This document shows positions 5,864 to 6,162 of a stretch of DNA of 6,162 nt, piece after piece. The notes under the pieces are model-generated. The model was given only the letters and a program-made list of their open reading frames with translations, had not been told where the DNA came from and made no database searches. The translations under genes were made by a program, and so were the position numbers. Position 1 is the stretch's first letter, and each line of letters begins with the position of its first letter. The DNA is from SSC4 sp964642445 (GTDB lineage: Bacteria > Chloroflexota > Anaerolineae > SSC4 > Amarolineaceae): NCBI GenBank assembly GCA_964642445.1, contig CAZXQZ010000245.1, positions 1-6,162 of the forward strand. The letters are read 5' to 3'.

Positions 5864-5895
5864 AGTACGAGTACCGTCCTACTCCTACTCGTACT
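5864..5895. repeat. Hairpin 1 with overlapping hexamer tandem repeat, upstream of hsdR
   Basis: AGTACGAGTA (5864-5873) and TACTCGTACT (5886-5895) are perfect 10-bp inverted arms around 12 nt. The right arm is part of a short tandem run, TACTCC-TACTCG-TACTCG-TAATCG (5880-5903), which flows directly into the second CGTAATCGAT copy. Slippage or stepwise duplication may therefore have built the repeat from a hexamer. No T-tract follows on either strand, so it is not a standard terminator. Confidence 0.6.
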
Positions 5896-5922
5896 CGTAA
5901 TCGATCGTTGCCGCAGGTCTGA

Positions 5923-5953
5923 GTCGTAGTGGGTCACTTACCACCACTACGAC
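5923..5953. repeat. Hairpin 2, immediately after the stop of the 36-codon ORF
   Basis: GTCGTAGTGG (5923-5932) and CCACTACGAC (5944-5953) are perfect 10-bp inverted arms around 11 nt. Stem and loop size nearly equal hairpin 1 although the sequence is unrelated. Read on the minus strand, the hairpin begins one base after the TAG stop of the small ORF. No T-run follows, so it is not a canonical intrinsic terminator. It could act as an mRNA 3' stabiliser or a protein-binding dyad. Confidence 0.6.
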
Positions 5954-5954
5954 C

Positions 5955-6065
5955 CTAGCCATTGATCGAGCGTAATCGATGGGTCAAGGTTCTGGGCCTC
6001 CAGGTTACAGCATTTGTGGCCTCGCGCCAGTCGGGGAAGTGGCTTGCAACGGCTTCGTGAGTCAT
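5955..6065 (-). CDS. Small unrecognised ORF (36 codons), possibly leaderless
   Basis: An ATG at 6065 opens a 36-residue frame beginning MTHEAVASHFPDWREATNAV and ending RLRSING at a TAG. I do not recognise it. It is soluble-looking, with no membrane segment or signal peptide, and becomes Arg-rich near the end. Support comes mainly from position: a near-consensus promoter has its -10 box 7 bp before the ATG, so the mRNA would start at or within a base of the start codon, and a 10-bp-stem hairpin begins one base after the stop. The last codons lie inside the repeat element, so it could instead be the head of a gene truncated by that element. A chance ORF downstream of a promoter is also possible. 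Confidence 0.3.
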   Translation of the reverse strand: MTHEAVASHFPDWREATNAVTWRPRTLTHRLRSING

Positions 6066-6072
6066 CAACCCC

Positions 6073-6101
6073 ATTGTACGCCCGCGCACGCGGTAAGTCA
6101 A
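6073..6101 (-). promoter_or_regulatory. Near-consensus sigma-70-type promoter reading toward hsdR
   Basis: On the minus strand TTGACT (6096-6101) and TACAAT (6073-6078) are 17 bp apart, each a 5/6 match to consensus. It is the best promoter in the window. Its transcript would begin near 6066, cover the 36-codon ORF and both hairpins, and could run on into hsdR. Confidence 0.6.
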
Positions 6102-6162
6102 TGCGTCATTCGCGCATCTTCACCAGAATCCACCCCAAAGCAGTGCTGCCGCGAGGCCAAAG
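6102..6162. other. Right edge: no callable gene
   Basis: These 61 bases have short open frames on both strands. One minus-strand frame reads FGLAAALLWGGFW and stops at 6120; another reads to a stop at 6106. Either could be the tail of a gene beyond the window, but the stretch is too short to decide. Confidence 0.3.

Larger units (their letters stand above)
5825..5982. repeat. Interspersed repeat element: three CGTAATCGAT copies alternating with two hairpins
   Basis: The 10-mer CGTAATCGAT occurs at 5827-5836, 5896-5905 and 5971-5980, on the same strand, 69 and 75 bp apart. The outer two copies extend to the 14-mer AGCGTAATCGATGG (5825-5838 and 5969-5982). One unrelated 10-bp-stem hairpin lies in each interval. 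The layout could be a regulatory array with multiple operators, or a small non-autonomous insertion flanked by a 14-bp duplication. I see no terminal inverted repeats to favour the latter, and the copies are too short and spaced too widely for CRISPR. No gene lies inside, apart from the last codons of the small ORF ending at 5955. Confidence 0.6.

Noticed and set aside
5827..5980. Three regularly spaced CGTAATCGAT copies, checked as a CRISPR array
   Set aside because: The repeat is only 10 bp, the intervals of 59 and 65 bp contain palindromes, and no cas gene is present.
6101..6162. Plus-strand ATG at 6101 opening a frame to the window edge
   Set aside because: It has only about 20 codons, no clear ribosome site and no recognisable sequence. 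It also coincides with the -35 box of the opposing promoter.

Overview
The window carries one type I restriction-modification locus, read entirely from the minus strand (right to left), in the order hsdR - [toxin-antitoxin remnant] - hsdM - hsdS. The coding DNA is GC-rich: about 65-70% G+C by hand count in the conserved part of hsdS, with strong G/C third positions throughout. This suggests a high-GC bacterium from a draft or metagenomic assembly, because a run of exactly 100 N interrupts the sequence at 2920-3019. I cannot name the taxon from sequence alone. The UPF0175/DUF3368 pair is common in Chloroflexota, cyanobacteria and archaea, but that is only a weak hint.

Right to left: 6102-6162 holds no callable gene. 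A near-consensus promoter (6073-6101) points at an unrecognised 36-codon ORF (6065-5955) that would be almost leaderless. Next comes a 158-bp element (5825-5982) with three exact copies of CGTAATCGAT alternating with two different 10-bp-stem hairpins. The leftmost copy sits in the spacer of a good hsdR promoter (5820-5848). hsdR (5804-3444, 786 aa) is complete, with PD-(D/E)xK nuclease and SF2 motor motifs intact.

Between hsdR and hsdM lies a lower-GC stretch (3443-2389). It holds a UPF0175 antitoxin (3211 to the gap), the C-terminal part of a DUF3368 PIN-like toxin (gap to 2706) and two regulatory-looking intergenic regions. Both intergenic regions carry the same dyad, GTAATTGTGCA-N9-TGCACAA, with identical spacing: one just upstream of hsdM, the other between hsdR and the antitoxin.

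hsdM (2388-934, 484 aa) is complete and overlaps hsdS by 11 bp. hsdS (944 to the left edge) is cut just where its second half should begin. Its first target-recognition domain is visible and is markedly lower in G+C than its surroundings.

Functionally, HsdS sets DNA specificity, HsdM methylates adenine in the recognised site, and HsdR translocates and cleaves unmodified DNA. The co-directional toxin-antitoxin pair may stabilise the locus or share its regulation. That link is inference, resting on position and the repeated dyad. The most unusual signals are non-coding: the shared dyad, the repeat/hairpin array upstream of hsdR, and the structure-rich gap between toxin and hsdM.
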